A stretch of 64,000 nucleotides of DNA from Bacteroides sp. (GTDB taxonomy: Bacteria; Bacteroidota; Bacteroidia; Bacteroidales; Muribaculaceae), in contig JAMPHF010000002.1 of assembly GCA_023663525.1 (NCBI GenBank), positions 809,440 to 873,439 of the forward strand, given 5' to 3'. Made by a program: the position numbers and the translations under genes. The notes below the pieces were generated by a model. That model was not told where the DNA came from. It worked only from the letters and a program-made list of their open reading frames with translations, and searched no databases. This document shows, piece by piece, positions 55,643 to 64,000 of this stretch (position 1 is its first letter; every line of letters begins with the position of its first letter).

Positions 55643-56806
55643 ATGCTCGCGTTTTCACTACTCCTTTCGCTGACTGTCACCGTCAGCAATCCAATCGGAC
55701 AGCCACGTGAAGCCGTCCCCGTCATCGTCCCCATCACCAAAAGCAAGGCGGACATAAAATCAGCAACCATCAAGAATCACCCTGAAATCAAATGGCAGCT
55801 CGACGACCTGAACGACGACGGCATGGCCGACGAGCTGGTGTTTCTCGTGGACCTCAAGCCCAACCAGACCGAGACCTACACCATCGACTTTTCAGAAAAT
55901 CCGGCTGAAACGACTTTCGACCCGGGCACAAATGCCTATATCCGTCTTAACGACAAGAATCTGAAACACCCCAAAATCCAAGCGATAGCATTTCCCGGCG
56001 ACACCGACAACCGCCAGATGTACAACAGCATCTACGGTCACGGCGCAGTGCTCGAAGGGCTTTATAACGCCATCCGTGTCTACATGGACAACCGCCAGAG
56101 CGTGGACCTCTACGCCAAGAACACCCCGAAGCTCGAACTTGAGCAGACAGGATTCTACACAAGCCGTCAGCAGCTCGGAGAGGGTTACGGACGCGACGTG
56201 CTGTGGGCAGGAACTTCAGTCGCACTCGCATCTTTCAGAGGCTATCAGAACGACAACCCCGTCACAATCGACACCGTGACCACCCGAATGCAGCGCGTAG
56301 TCACAACCGGTCCCGTGCGCTCCATCATCGAGGTGTCGGACAGAGGTTGGGTCTACAATGGCCGGCCGATCGACATGACTCAGCGTTACACCATCTATGA
56401 CCGCCACAGAGACTACGATGTGGAAATCAAGCTCAGCGACACATCAGCCAACTCGACATTCTGCACCGGCGTGCAGAAACTCGCCATTGACAATGAAGGA
56501 TTCGTCTCGCCCGACGGACTTGCCGGAAGTTGGGGCACAAATGTCCCCGACAAAAACATGGCCGACATAAGCGACACCGTAGGACTCGGCATTTGGGTGC
56601 CTGCTGACAATCTCAAAGGCGTCAAGGAAGATGATGTCAATTATCTCACCATATTGAAGCCCGACAGCTCCGGTGTGATCAGATACAGCTTCACTTCCGG
56701 CGCAGTGCGCGAATCGGCCTCACCTCATTCGGCAGCAGATTGGTTCAAGCACCTTCGCGAATGGGAGGAACTGAAAAAGAATCCCGTCAAGGTGAAAATC
56801 AAATAA
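55643..56806 (+). CDS. DUF4861 family protein
   Basis: 387 residues. Short hydrophobic N-terminus (MLAFSLLLSLTVTVSN) acting as a signal peptide. The rest is a beta-sandwich with recurring D-D-N-G-x-A-D-E and Y-T-I-Y-D-R-H motifs. Contains HGAVLEGLYNAIRVYMDNRQ and GRDVLWAGTSVALASF. DUF4861 proteins are often found near pectin or rhamnogalacturonan genes in Bacteroidota, and a pectinesterase-domain gene lies 17 kb away, but no direct link is shown. Function unproven. Confidence 0.85.
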   Translation: MLAFSLLLSLTVTVSNPIGQPREAVPVIVPITKSKADIKSATIKNHPEIKWQLDDLNDDGMADELVFLVDLKPNQTETYTIDFSENPAETTFDPGTNAYIRLNDKNLKHPKIQAIAFPGDTDNRQMYNSIYGHGAVLEGLYNAIRVYMDNRQSVDLYAKNTPKLELEQTGFYTSRQQLGEGYGRDVLWAGTSVALASFRGYQNDNPVTIDTVTTRMQRVVTTGPVRSIIEVSDRGWVYNGRPIDMTQRYTIYDRHRDYDVEIKLSDTSANSTFCTGVQKLAIDNEGFVSPDGLAGSWGTNVPDKNMADISDTVGLGIWVPADNLKGVKEDDVNYLTILKPDSSGVIRYSFTSGAVRESASPHSAADWFKHLREWEELKKNPVKVKIK

Positions 56807-56833
56807 CCGCCGTCGGCTTAAAGAAATTCAGAG

Positions 56834-56886
56834 CAAGGGGCATATTTTTCGGGACATCCGCAAAGTATGCCCCTTGTCATCCCCAT
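56834..56886 (+). terminator. Hairpin after the DUF4861 gene
   Basis: CAAGGGGCATA (56834-56844) and TATGCCCCTTG (56876-56886), a perfect 11-base repeat with a 31-base loop; weak T tail. Confidence 0.5.
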
Positions 56887-56996
56887 CAGCCCCCATTCGC
56901 TCCCAAACATCTGTGAGACGCGGCCTTTTGCATCGGTCGCTAAGTCAATTTATGTTAAATGGAGCATTTACGGTTGGGCGTTTGAATTATTGTGAC

Positions 56997-57004
56997 TACC
57001 TTTG
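56997..57004 (+). promoter_or_regulatory. greA -7 promoter box
   Basis: TACCTTTG followed by CAAAGG; the next gene start is 236 bases away, giving an unusually long leader. Confidence 0.6.
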
Positions 57005-57240
57005 CAAAGGTCATCCGAAAGGGATTGACTTTCGTTACAATATTTGAAAAGACAGTTGAATGTCAACAGAATCCGTTAGGGTCTCGTAGCCATAAGCCTC
57101 GGGATTCCTTATTTTTTAACTGTCTCCCCGATGAAATTCATCATCCATCCTCACATCAATGCTTCCCGGAGCGGGAAGCATTGTCAGACTACGTAAAATC
57201 AAACCATTCAAACAAATAAACTCAAAACGTTTACACAACC

Positions 57241-57711
57241 ATGGCTATAACTTACATGACCAAGGACGGTTATAAGAAAAAAATGGAAGAAATCGCGTTC
57301 CTCGAATCAGTGGAACGTCCTCGCATATCAGCAGCTATCGCGGAGGCACGCGACAAGGGTGACCTCTCGGAAAATTCAGAGTATGACGCAGCCAAGGAGG
57401 CACAGGGAATGCTCGAAATGAAGATTGCACAGCTCAAGGATCTCGTGGCAAACTCTCGCATCATTGACGAAAGCAAGCTCAACAACGAGGAGGTGCAGAT
57501 CCTCAACCGCGTCAAAATCAAAAATGTCGCAAACGGAATGATGATGGAATATACCATTGTCGCTGACTCTGAGGCTAACCTCAAGGAGAAGAAAATCGGC
57601 TCCAGCACCCCCATCGCGCAGGGTCTCCTCGGACATAAGCTCGGCGAGATTGTCGAGATCAAGGTACCGGCAGGACTTATGAAATTTGAGATTGTCGAAA
57701 TCAATTATTGA
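57241..57711 (+). CDS. greA: Transcription elongation factor GreA
   Basis: 156 residues, full length. N-terminal coiled coil with ARDKGDLSENSEYDAAKEAQ, whose tip D-L-S-E-N-S-E-Y carries the acidic residues that enter the RNA polymerase secondary channel to rescue backtracked complexes. C-terminal FKBP-like domain with STPIAQGLLGHKLGE. Followed 63 bases later by the HIT gene. Confidence 0.97.
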   Translation: MAITYMTKDGYKKKMEEIAFLESVERPRISAAIAEARDKGDLSENSEYDAAKEAQGMLEMKIAQLKDLVANSRIIDESKLNNEEVQILNRVKIKNVANGMMMEYTIVADSEANLKEKKIGSSTPIAQGLLGHKLGEIVEIKVPAGLMKFEIVEINY

Positions 57712-57774
57712 TAGTCCGGAATTTCTGAAATTATTGATAATCTGAACCGGAGAATCGGATAATTATTCTTCACT

Positions 57775-58185
57775 ATGGCAACAATATTCAGCAAAATCGC
57801 AGCCGGTGAAATCCCGTCATATCGTGTGGCTGCCGATGACCGTCACTATGCTTTTCTCGACATTAATCCTGTCGCACCGGGCCATGTGCTCGTGATTCCG
57901 CGCAAGGAGAATGATTACATCTTCGACATGTCGGATGAGGACTACACCGCTCTCACACTTTTTGCCAAGCGAGTGGCCAAGGCCATTGAGGCCGCCATCC
58001 CCTGCAAGCGCGTCGGTGTGGCTGTCATCGGTCTGGAAGTGCCTCACACCCACATCCATCTGATTCCTATCAACTCCGAGGCCGACATGGACTTCCACAA
58101 CAAGGCTCAATTACCCTCGCCCGAAATGGAATCCATCGCAAAGAGCATCGCGAAGAAATATGACGAACTGTTCGCACAGGACTGA
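57775..58185 (+). CDS. HIT family protein (HinT-like nucleotide hydrolase)
   Basis: 136 residues. N-terminal FSKIAAGEIPSYRVAADD and FLDINPVAPGHVLVIPRKE are typical of HinT. The HIT triad HTHIHLIPI is at about 92-100. Hydrolyses adenosine phosphoramidate-type substrates in characterised members. Short gap to menA. Confidence 0.95.
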   Translation: MATIFSKIAAGEIPSYRVAADDRHYAFLDINPVAPGHVLVIPRKENDYIFDMSDEDYTALTLFAKRVAKAIEAAIPCKRVGVAVIGLEVPHTHIHLIPINSEADMDFHNKAQLPSPEMESIAKSIAKKYDELFAQD

Positions 58186-58212
58186 CAAAACACTGAATAA
58201 TCGGCGAATGAA

Positions 58213-59097
58213 ATGAGTAGGAGCAAGGTGTCATGTTGGATTGAGGCAATGAGGCTGCGCACACTCCCGGTATCGCTTGCCGGGGTAGTCTACGCAGTCG
58301 GTCTCGGATTGTCCACATGGCATTTTGAACTCTGTCCGGCCATCCTCTGCCTCGTCTTTGCGCTCTTGGCTCAGATAGCATCAAATTTCGCTAACGAATA
58401 CTACGACTATAAGCGTGGTTTCGACCGCGTAGGCCGTGAAGGCCCCCGTCGCGGCGTGACCGAAGGAGACCTCACACCTCAATCCATGAAATGCGCCACC
58501 TACGCGACTCTCGCAACGGCGTGTCTGGTCGGCTGTGTCCTTGTGGCTGTCTACGGTCAGTGGTGGATGTTTGCAGTCGGTTTGCTGACCGCTCTCGGTG
58601 TCATCGCTTACAGCGCAGGGCCATATCCGCTGTCGCACCACGGACTTGGCGAGATAGCCGTGGTCTGCTTTTTCGGTGTAATCCCCGTCTGCCTCACTTA
58701 TGTCCTGATGGGAGGCTTTTGGAGCGGCTGGCTTGTAGCCGCTTCAGTCGGGATTGGTCTGATGGGCGCGAATGTACTGATAGTCAACAATTATCGTGAC
58801 ATAGATGATGACCGGGCTGTCGGAAAACGGACTTTGGCTGTTCGCCTGGGTCGCAAAGCAATGGCGGCAATATACTGTGCCAATGGTCTCCTTGCCCTCA
58901 TGCTGACGATTCCCGAATGGCTCGCATCGAGTCAGGTGTGGTGGTTCGTTCCGGCACTGTATCTTATCGGCCATCTGTTTCTGTGCTTCCGGTTGACCCG
59001 CCTTGACGGTGCCGCGCTCAACCCCATGCTCGGCATGACGGCAGTCCTTATGTTCATATATTCATGTGGCTTCCTGCTGACCGTGATTCTTTCATAA
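58213..59097 (+). CDS. menA: 1,4-dihydroxy-2-naphthoate polyprenyltransferase (MenA)
   Basis: 294 residues, about eight to nine helices. UbiA-type prenyltransferase adding the polyprenyl chain in menaquinone synthesis. First Asp-rich motif NEYYDYKRGFD (about 61-71), second NNYRDIDDDRAVGKRTLAVR (about 193-212), both with the Mg-binding aspartates. N-terminal motif EAMRLRTLPVSLAGV is typical. Starts 27 bases after the HIT gene. Confidence 0.93.
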   Translation: MSRSKVSCWIEAMRLRTLPVSLAGVVYAVGLGLSTWHFELCPAILCLVFALLAQIASNFANEYYDYKRGFDRVGREGPRRGVTEGDLTPQSMKCATYATLATACLVGCVLVAVYGQWWMFAVGLLTALGVIAYSAGPYPLSHHGLGEIAVVCFFGVIPVCLTYVLMGGFWSGWLVAASVGIGLMGANVLIVNNYRDIDDDRAVGKRTLAVRLGRKAMAAIYCANGLLALMLTIPEWLASSQVWWFVPALYLIGHLFLCFRLTRLDGAALNPMLGMTAVLMFIYSCGFLLTVILS

Positions 59098-59151
59098 GCT
59101 CTCGATGATGTCACGTGACTTTTCTCTCTTATCCTCAAATTTCAGGTGAAT

Positions 59152-59442
59152 ATGAATAATTTTTATGCTTGGTGCAAACGCTATTTGTCCTTCACCCTGC
59201 TTGCAGCGGTGGTTGTGACAGTGCTGGTGCTGTTTGTCAACGAAAACTCCCTCTTGCGCACAGTCGAGCAGGAGAGACGCATCGCCGAACTCGAAGCAGC
59301 GATCTCCGAGGCCACGGACACACTTGAATATTACCGCAGCCTCAACCATTCGCTCGACACCGACAAGGAAACAATGGAGCGGATAGTGCGCGAGCAGTAC
59401 CACATGCAGCACCCGGATGAAGATGTCTACATCTATGAATGA
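59152..59442 (+). CDS. FtsB/DivIC-family septum formation initiator
   Basis: 96 residues from the ATG at 59152 (an in-frame GTG at 59146 would add two). One transmembrane helix (FTLLAAVVVTVLVLFVN) followed by a coiled coil (LLRTVEQERRIAELEAAISE) and the conserved VREQYHMQHPDEDVYIYE end. Divisome component that bridges FtsQ and FtsL in characterised bacteria. The stop overlaps the start of the next gene. Confidence 0.88.
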   Translation: MNNFYAWCKRYLSFTLLAAVVVTVLVLFVNENSLLRTVEQERRIAELEAAISEATDTLEYYRSLNHSLDTDKETMERIVREQYHMQHPDEDVYIYE

Positions 59443-59806
59443 AAAAGCAAATAATAGCCGCGAAACGCTTTCGCTTGTCATGACCACAGTCGGTCTGCTG
59501 GCCATAATGACAGCAGCGTTCCTCCCACTTATACATGTCGCTTACGGCTGGACACGCTATGTCTATGCAGCCGGGGCAGTCATCCTGTTCATCGGTCGCC
59601 TCGTCGCTCCGAGAGTCAAGGACGCGCCGCTGCGTCTGCGCCGCTTGCTCCATATGGAAGTATGGACAGCTCTGATATTCATGGCCGGAGCTGTCTTCAT
59701 GTTTCTCCCGTCGGCAGGAGGCAAGGATTGGATCGCGTTCACTCTTGCCGGAGGCTTCCTCACCCTCTACACCTCCATAATGATACCTCGGCAGAAAGTG
59801 AAATGA
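59435..59806 (+). CDS. Small integral membrane protein
   Basis: 123 residues from the ATG at 59435, which overlaps the FtsB-like stop by 8 bases (a longer in-frame start exists at 59417). Four hydrophobic segments: VMTTVGLLAIMTAAFLPLI, YAAGAVILFIGRLVAP, ALIFMAGAVFMFLP, IAFTLAGGFLTLYTSIMI. Commonly found behind ftsB in Bacteroidales. Function unknown. Confidence 0.8.
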   Translation: MNEKANNSRETLSLVMTTVGLLAIMTAAFLPLIHVAYGWTRYVYAAGAVILFIGRLVAPRVKDAPLRLRRLLHMEVWTALIFMAGAVFMFLPSAGGKDWIAFTLAGGFLTLYTSIMIPRQKVK

Positions 59807-59904
59807 GTGTCAGAACGTGTCCTTGAATGAAAGGTTGTTTAAAAACAAACTCCATATCATTATTTTTTATCATCACTTAGAACGATATATTGCTATAATT
59901 TGAG

Positions 59905-59912
59905 TAATTTTG
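59905..59912 (+). promoter_or_regulatory. coaX -7 promoter box
   Basis: TAATTTTG, 17 bases before the coaX ATG; leader about 10 bases. No good -33 element. Confidence 0.6.
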
Positions 59913-59928
59913 CCCCAAATAATCAGTA

Positions 59929-60666
59929 ATGGCACATTATATAACCATTGATCAGGGCAATTCCGAGGCGAAAATATCGCTGTGGGATGACATGAACCTC
60001 GTTGACTCAGTCGTCGAGGCTCGGCTCACACCCGCATCCGTCGAGAGTTTCGTCGCCGGCCGTCCGCTCTCAGGAGCGATATATTGTTCTGTTGTTCAAA
60101 ACAATGGTCCGGTCATAAACAAGCTGAGCCATCTTGCCCGGTGTGTCTACCGACTGAACACTTCCACTCCGCTGCCCATCAAGATTGACTATGCCACCCC
60201 GACGACTCTCGGATGTGACCGTGTGGCGGCCGCCGTTGGTGCATGGAGTGACTTCAAGGGTCATGACATCCTTGTGGTTGATGCCGGTACGGCCGTCACA
60301 TACGACTACGTTGATGCCTCGGGAGTGTTCCGGGGAGGCAACATCGCTCCGGGGATAACGATGGAGCTGAAAGCCCTCAATCAATTCACCGCGCGCCTCC
60401 CGCTGATTCCCTTCCCTGAAAACATGAGTGACCTGCATGACAGCCTTCTCGGCCGCGACACGGCTGAGGCGATAACTCTCGGCGTGGTCTACAGCGTGGT
60501 CGCTTCCATCGGATATTATCGCAGCCGTCTGCCCAAGGACACGATAGTCGTGCTTGGCGGTGGCTGCGGCCATCATCTCGCCAACCTTTGCGATTTCGAT
60601 GTCCATGTCGATGAACATCTGTGCAGCAAAGGCTTAAACAGAATTTTGCTATATAATGAAAATTAA
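59929..60666 (+). CDS. coaX: Type III pantothenate kinase
   Basis: 245 residues. First step of coenzyme A synthesis. ASKHA-fold motifs: ITIDQGNSEAKISLW (phosphate 1 loop with the catalytic Asp), LGCDRVAAAVGAW, VVDAGTAVTYDYVD, and GRDTAEAITLGVVYS. Overlaps the next gene by 11 bases; start of a four-gene run (coaX, OMP, lptC, CorC-like). Confidence 0.95.
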   Translation: MAHYITIDQGNSEAKISLWDDMNLVDSVVEARLTPASVESFVAGRPLSGAIYCSVVQNNGPVINKLSHLARCVYRLNTSTPLPIKIDYATPTTLGCDRVAAAVGAWSDFKGHDILVVDAGTAVTYDYVDASGVFRGGNIAPGITMELKALNQFTARLPLIPFPENMSDLHDSLLGRDTAEAITLGVVYSVVASIGYYRSRLPKDTIVVLGGGCGHHLANLCDFDVHVDEHLCSKGLNRILLYNEN

Positions 60667-61900
60667 GACACTTCTCATCCTCGCCGTCATTGCTGCCACA
60701 GGTGCAGTCGGTCTTACGGCCCAGAATACAACCAGTCCGTATTCCAAATTCGGCTACGGCATACTTCGTGATAACGCCACGTCAACCCAGCGTCAGATGG
60801 GAGGTGTCGGCTATGCGATGCGCTCCGGCCGTCAGATCAACGCTATGAACCCTGCCGCCTATGCGGGAATGGACTCGCTGACATTCCTTTTCGACATGGG
60901 TGTTGACATGTCGATGTTCTGGCGGGAGGATGCTTCCGGCAAGAGCCATGACTGGGGTGGCGGTCTTGACTACATCACCATGCAGTTCCCGGTGTCGAAG
61001 ATTGTCGGTGTGAGCGCGGGACTCGTGCCATACTCCTCCGTAGGCTATTCATTCGGCTCGACCATTTCCAACGGCTACACGACCCACCAGGGCACCGGCG
61101 GTCTCAATCAGCTCTATGTCGGTGCGGCCGTCATGCCGATCAAGAATCTGTCGGTAGGCGCCAACATCAGCTATCTTTTCGGTAATATCAACAACGATGT
61201 GTTTGCAAGCCAATATGGTTCAAGTACCCAATCGCTGTTTGAGCAGGTCATGGAGGTGAGGGACTATCACTTCCAGTTCGGTCTGCAATACACATATAAG
61301 ATTTCACGCAAAAATTCCATGACACTCGGTGTCATTTATTCCCCCGGCAAGTCATTGCTTGGAAAGACCTACATGCTGAAGTATCATGACACGGGTTCCA
61401 CCCCCGACACGATTGCCCCCGGCATTGTCAGACTCCACAACAAGTTCTCATTACCCGACACATGGGGCATTGGTCTGAGCTATGACTGGAATGAGCGACT
61501 TCAGGCAGAGGTCGATTTCACATATCAGAACTGGGCTGACGTCAAATATGAGCAGATTGAAAATTTCACCGCCACAAAATTTGACAACCGTTGGCGCATT
61601 GGCGCGGGCGTGAGCTACACTCCCGATCCACGTGCGGGCTATTTCCGGCGCATGACTTACCGTGCCGGTGGATTCTTCAACCGCGACTACATGATGGTCG
61701 AGGGCAACCATGTGCGTGACTACGGAGTTTCGTGCGGTTTCGGTTTTCCGGCTGCCGGCACAAAGACAATCATCAATCTCGGCTTTGAATACAGCGAACG
61801 CAAAGCCACTCCCGATCCGCTCCTGAAGGAAAGATATTTCAACGTGACGCTTGGAATCAACTTCAATGAGATGTGGTTCTTCAAGCATAAACTCCGTTGA
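60656..61900 (+). CDS. Outer-membrane beta-barrel protein (FadL/OmpP1-like)
   Basis: 414 residues. Signal peptide 1-22 (LLILAVIAATGAVGLTAQ). SPYSKFGYGILRDNATSTQR and then repeated aromatic strands. The last strand ends in FKHKLR. In the conserved Bacteroidales order coaX, barrel protein, lptC, CorC-like. Overlaps coaX by 11 bases. Exact transport role unknown; FadL similarity is by general pattern. Confidence 0.8.
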   Translation: MKIKTLLILAVIAATGAVGLTAQNTTSPYSKFGYGILRDNATSTQRQMGGVGYAMRSGRQINAMNPAAYAGMDSLTFLFDMGVDMSMFWREDASGKSHDWGGGLDYITMQFPVSKIVGVSAGLVPYSSVGYSFGSTISNGYTTHQGTGGLNQLYVGAAVMPIKNLSVGANISYLFGNINNDVFASQYGSSTQSLFEQVMEVRDYHFQFGLQYTYKISRKNSMTLGVIYSPGKSLLGKTYMLKYHDTGSTPDTIAPGIVRLHNKFSLPDTWGIGLSYDWNERLQAEVDFTYQNWADVKYEQIENFTATKFDNRWRIGAGVSYTPDPRAGYFRRMTYRAGGFFNRDYMMVEGNHVRDYGVSCGFGFPAAGTKTIINLGFEYSERKATPDPLLKERYFNVTLGINFNEMWFFKHKLR

Positions 61901-61932
61901 TGTCCGCGCCCTGCATACAGTAAAACTGACCG

Positions 61933-62607
61933 ATGATGGGTTCACGTTCACTCCACTCAATGCGCCTGCTGCCGACTTTTGCCATAGCTGTGACTGTGTC
62001 CGTGGCTGCCGGAATTTTCTCGGGATGCAAGGAGAGCAATCCTGTCGGCATGGGTGATGTCGATGTCTCGCGGACCCCGACAATGCTGACCCGCAATGTC
62101 GAGACCCTCATTTCGGACTCCGGCGTGACGCGTTTCCGCATCGTCACCCCGATATGGTATGTCTATGATGAAGTGGACGAGCCTTACTGGGATTTCCCCG
62201 AAGGGTTGAATCTTGACAAGTATGACAACTTCTTCCGTAAGGAGGCAACCGTCGTGGCTGACTCGGCTGTCTATTTCAAAAATAAGCAGATATGGCGGCT
62301 TGACGGAAATGTGAACATCACGAATGTGATGAACGAGAAATTTCTGACTAATCAGCTATTTTGGGATCAACGCCAACATAAATTATATTCCGATTCATTC
62401 ATTCATATCGAACGCCCCGACAAAGTGCTTGAAGGATATGGATTTGACTCGAACGAGCAGCTCACCCGCTACACAATCCGCAACGTATCCGGCATATTCC
62501 CGGCAAACGCATTCAGAAGTGACGACCGAGGCGCAGCAAACGATGATGATGGCGGTGAATCTGATTCGGACGAAGTTGACAATGACAGTATAAACACACA
62601 GAACTAA
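61933..62607 (+). CDS. lptC: LPS export periplasmic protein LptC
   Basis: 224 residues as drawn; starting instead at the internal Met10 (61960) gives a clean lipoprotein signal (FAIAVTVSVAAGIFSGCKES). LptC beta-jellyroll motifs: ISDSGVTRFRIVTPIWYVYD, then KNKQIWRLDGNVNITN and DKVLEGYGFDSNEQLTRYTI. Component of the LptB2FGC complex bridging inner membrane to LptA. It ends in an acidic tail (DDDGGESDSDEVDND). The next gene starts 4 bases later. Confidence 0.9.
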   Translation: MMGSRSLHSMRLLPTFAIAVTVSVAAGIFSGCKESNPVGMGDVDVSRTPTMLTRNVETLISDSGVTRFRIVTPIWYVYDEVDEPYWDFPEGLNLDKYDNFFRKEATVVADSAVYFKNKQIWRLDGNVNITNVMNEKFLTNQLFWDQRQHKLYSDSFIHIERPDKVLEGYGFDSNEQLTRYTIRNVSGIFPANAFRSDDRGAANDDDGGESDSDEVDNDSINTQN

Positions 62608-62611
62608 AGGA

Positions 62612-63907
62612 ATGACACTCACTGCATGGATCATATTAGCGATTGTATCGCTATGCTTCTCGGCTCTGTTCTCAGGCGTAGAGATCGCATACATATCGGC
62701 CGATCGTGTCAGGGTCGGTCTTGACACCAACCGTGGCGGCTTGATAAACCGCATCATAGGTCGTTATTATTCTCACACCGATTTCTTTATTTCGACCATC
62801 CTCGTCGGCAACAATATCATGCTTGTGGTCTATGGCATGGGGGCAGCCGCGCTGCTCGAACCGTGGATAGAAGCCCACATATCGTCCAATCAGGCGGTCA
62901 TTCTCCTGCTTCAGACTATCATATCGACCCTTGTCATCCTTTTCATGGGTGAGTTCCTGCCGAAATCAGTGTTCAGAATCAATCCGAATACATCTCTGAA
63001 AATTGCTGCCCTGCCGGTCTACTTTTTCTACATTATCCTCTATCCTGTCTCATGGTTCACTTCATGGCTGTCAAAAATGCTGATGAAGATTGCCGGGGTC
63101 AAGGCGGAGGATACGCGGCTCGGTGTCCTGTCAATCAATGAGCTGAACGACTATCTTGAAACTAAGATTGATGACCTTGAGAATCCTCAGAAAGTCGAGG
63201 TGGAAAACGAGGTTAAGATATTTCACAACGCGCTCGACTTCTCCACGACCCAGCTCCGCGATTGCATGGCTCCGCGTAATGAGCTTGTCGGGGTTGACAT
63301 TGACACTACGACGCGCAGTGAGCTTTCAGACCTGTTCACATCGTCCGGCCGAAGCAAGATTCTTGTCTACAAGGAAGATATTGACAACGTCATCGGCTAT
63401 GTGCATGTGTCAGAACTTTTCGACCCGCAGTGTGACTGGAAGGAACACATCAAGGAAGTGCTTTACGCTCCCGAAACCCTTCTCGCAAACACCATGATGA
63501 GGCGGCTTCTGAGCGAGAAACGCTCGATGGCACTCGTCGTGGACGAATTTGGCGGGACAGCCGGTCTCGTCACCCTCGAAGATCTCGTTGAGGAGATTTT
63601 TGGCGATATTCAGGATGAGCATGACAAAAATGGATTGACGGCAAAGGAAATAACCCCCGGCGTGTTTGAATTTTCCGGCAGAATTGAAGTACGCACCTTG
63701 CGTGACGACTTCCGTCTCGACATCCCCGAAGATGACGAATATCAGACTTTGGCCGGATACATCATTCACGAGACCGGCTCACTCCCTGCACAGGGTGAGA
63801 AAATAGAGATTGACGGCATAACGTTCACAATCATGGCACGCAGTGCCACCCGTCTCGACCTCATCCAAGTCGAAATCCCCGACTCAGCGACTCCGACTGA
63901 GGACTGA
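62612..63907 (+). CDS. CNNM/CorC-family hemolysin-like membrane protein
   Basis: 431 residues. DUF21 membrane domain of about 190 residues (ALFSGVEIAYISADRVRV, then helices such as AVILLLQTIISTLVILFMG), a pair of CBS domains at about 205-320 (MAPRNELVGVDIDTTTRSEL; LVVDEFGGTAGLVTLEDLVE) and a C-terminal CorC_HlyC domain to the end (DEYQTLAGYIIHETGSLP). Such proteins act in Mg/Co homeostasis; in Bacteroidota the GldE relatives are similar. A 27-base unit covering its stop codon is duplicated in tandem. Confidence 0.92.
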   Translation: MTLTAWIILAIVSLCFSALFSGVEIAYISADRVRVGLDTNRGGLINRIIGRYYSHTDFFISTILVGNNIMLVVYGMGAAALLEPWIEAHISSNQAVILLLQTIISTLVILFMGEFLPKSVFRINPNTSLKIAALPVYFFYIILYPVSWFTSWLSKMLMKIAGVKAEDTRLGVLSINELNDYLETKIDDLENPQKVEVENEVKIFHNALDFSTTQLRDCMAPRNELVGVDIDTTTRSELSDLFTSSGRSKILVYKEDIDNVIGYVHVSELFDPQCDWKEHIKEVLYAPETLLANTMMRRLLSEKRSMALVVDEFGGTAGLVTLEDLVEEIFGDIQDEHDKNGLTAKEITPGVFEFSGRIEVRTLRDDFRLDIPEDDEYQTLAGYIIHETGSLPAQGEKIEIDGITFTIMARSATRLDLIQVEIPDSATPTED

Positions 63908-63947
63908 TTGGATTTTCATACGACTGAGGACTGATTGGGTTTTCATA
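63894..63947 (+). repeat. Tandem duplication of 27 bases across a stop codon
   Basis: 63894-63920 and 63921-63947 match at 26 of 27 positions; each unit starts CGACTGAGGACTGATTGG. The first copy carries the TGA that ends the CorC-like gene. Confidence 0.9.
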
Positions 63948-63975
63948 AATTAAAGAAACCGCAAATCAATCCACT

Positions 63976-64000
63976 ATGCAGAGGGTTTTGGCAATGTCCT
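63976..64000 (+). CDS. Possible start of the next gene, cut by the window end
   Basis: An ATG at 63976 opens a frame that runs to the last base (first residues MQRVLAMS). Too short to identify. By conserved order a periplasmic peptidyl-prolyl isomerase could follow, but nothing here shows it. Confidence 0.2.

Larger units (their letters stand above)
56807..57240. other. greA upstream region with a possible attenuator leader
   Basis: 434 bases. 56834-56886 is an 11-base hairpin (CAAGGGGCATA/TATGCCCCTTG) after the DUF4861 gene. A -7 box TACCTTTG lies at 56997-57004. The following leader of about 230 bases contains a stem GAATCC/GGATTC (57069-57107) followed by a T run (57112-57117), then a hairpin AATGCTTCCC/GGGAAGCATT (57158-57182) close to the greA start. 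No open frame in the leader is convincing. Confidence 0.55.

Overview
The window is a chromosomal stretch from a member of the Bacteroidales, probably a gut Muribaculaceae or Porphyromonadaceae relative; the lineage is an inference from gene content and promoter style, not from a marker-gene search. Evidence: many intergenic regions carry the Bacteroidota -7 box TAnnTTTG, several with a TTG or TTTG element 19-20 bases upstream. The primary sigma factor is the short type lacking region 1.1. Bacteroidota-restricted families are frequent (GLPGLI, DUF4270, DUF4296, DUF1599, TIGR02757, DUF4876, DUF4857, DUF4861), and two secreted proteins end in type-IX-like sorting domains.

Layout. 0-5 kb: the 3' end of a capsule tyrosine kinase, a 1 kb non-coding region with a candidate small RNA and palindromic GGGAATGGGAA repeats, a BspA-like leucine-rich-repeat protein and the fluoride channel crcB. 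5-14.4 kb: an S9 peptidase, a protein of unknown function overlapping a YjbQ protein, pgk, nhaA, and a DUF1599/MauE-DoxX pair. 14.4-25.6 kb: a TPR protein behind gyrA, divergent clpC, ileS and a zinc-less DksA-like gene. 25.6-32.1 kb: lspA, a DUF4296 lipoprotein, a TonB-dependent receptor, a TfoX-like protein and two tandem GLPGLI paralogues. 32.2-38.9 kb: TIGR02757, a TlpA-like thioredoxin and a 1497-residue pectinesterase-containing secreted protein.

39.2-48.4 kb is the main accessory-type block: seven tightly packed genes on one strand, read as a single operon ending in a strong bidirectional terminator. It encodes a TonB receptor, a predicted surface lipoprotein (DUF4876), an outer-membrane barrel, an ABC ATPase with altered catalytic motifs, its permease, a DUF4857 membrane protein and a small lipoprotein with a C-x-H-x-C-x-H strand. 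I see it as a candidate trans-envelope transport system, possibly for a metal or metallo-ligand; the substrate is unknown.

48.5-64 kb is mostly housekeeping: groESL, plsC, tRNA-Thr(CGT), a DUF4270 lipoprotein with a GT5-like protein, rpoD, a DUF4861 protein, greA, a HIT protein, menA, an FtsB-like protein, then coaX, an OMP, lptC and a CNNM/CorC protein. groES and clpC both have sigma-54-like -24/-12 elements and share a similar 20-base motif, so the chaperone and Clp genes here may be under common control. Most one-strand gene runs end in clear inverted repeats, listed as terminators.
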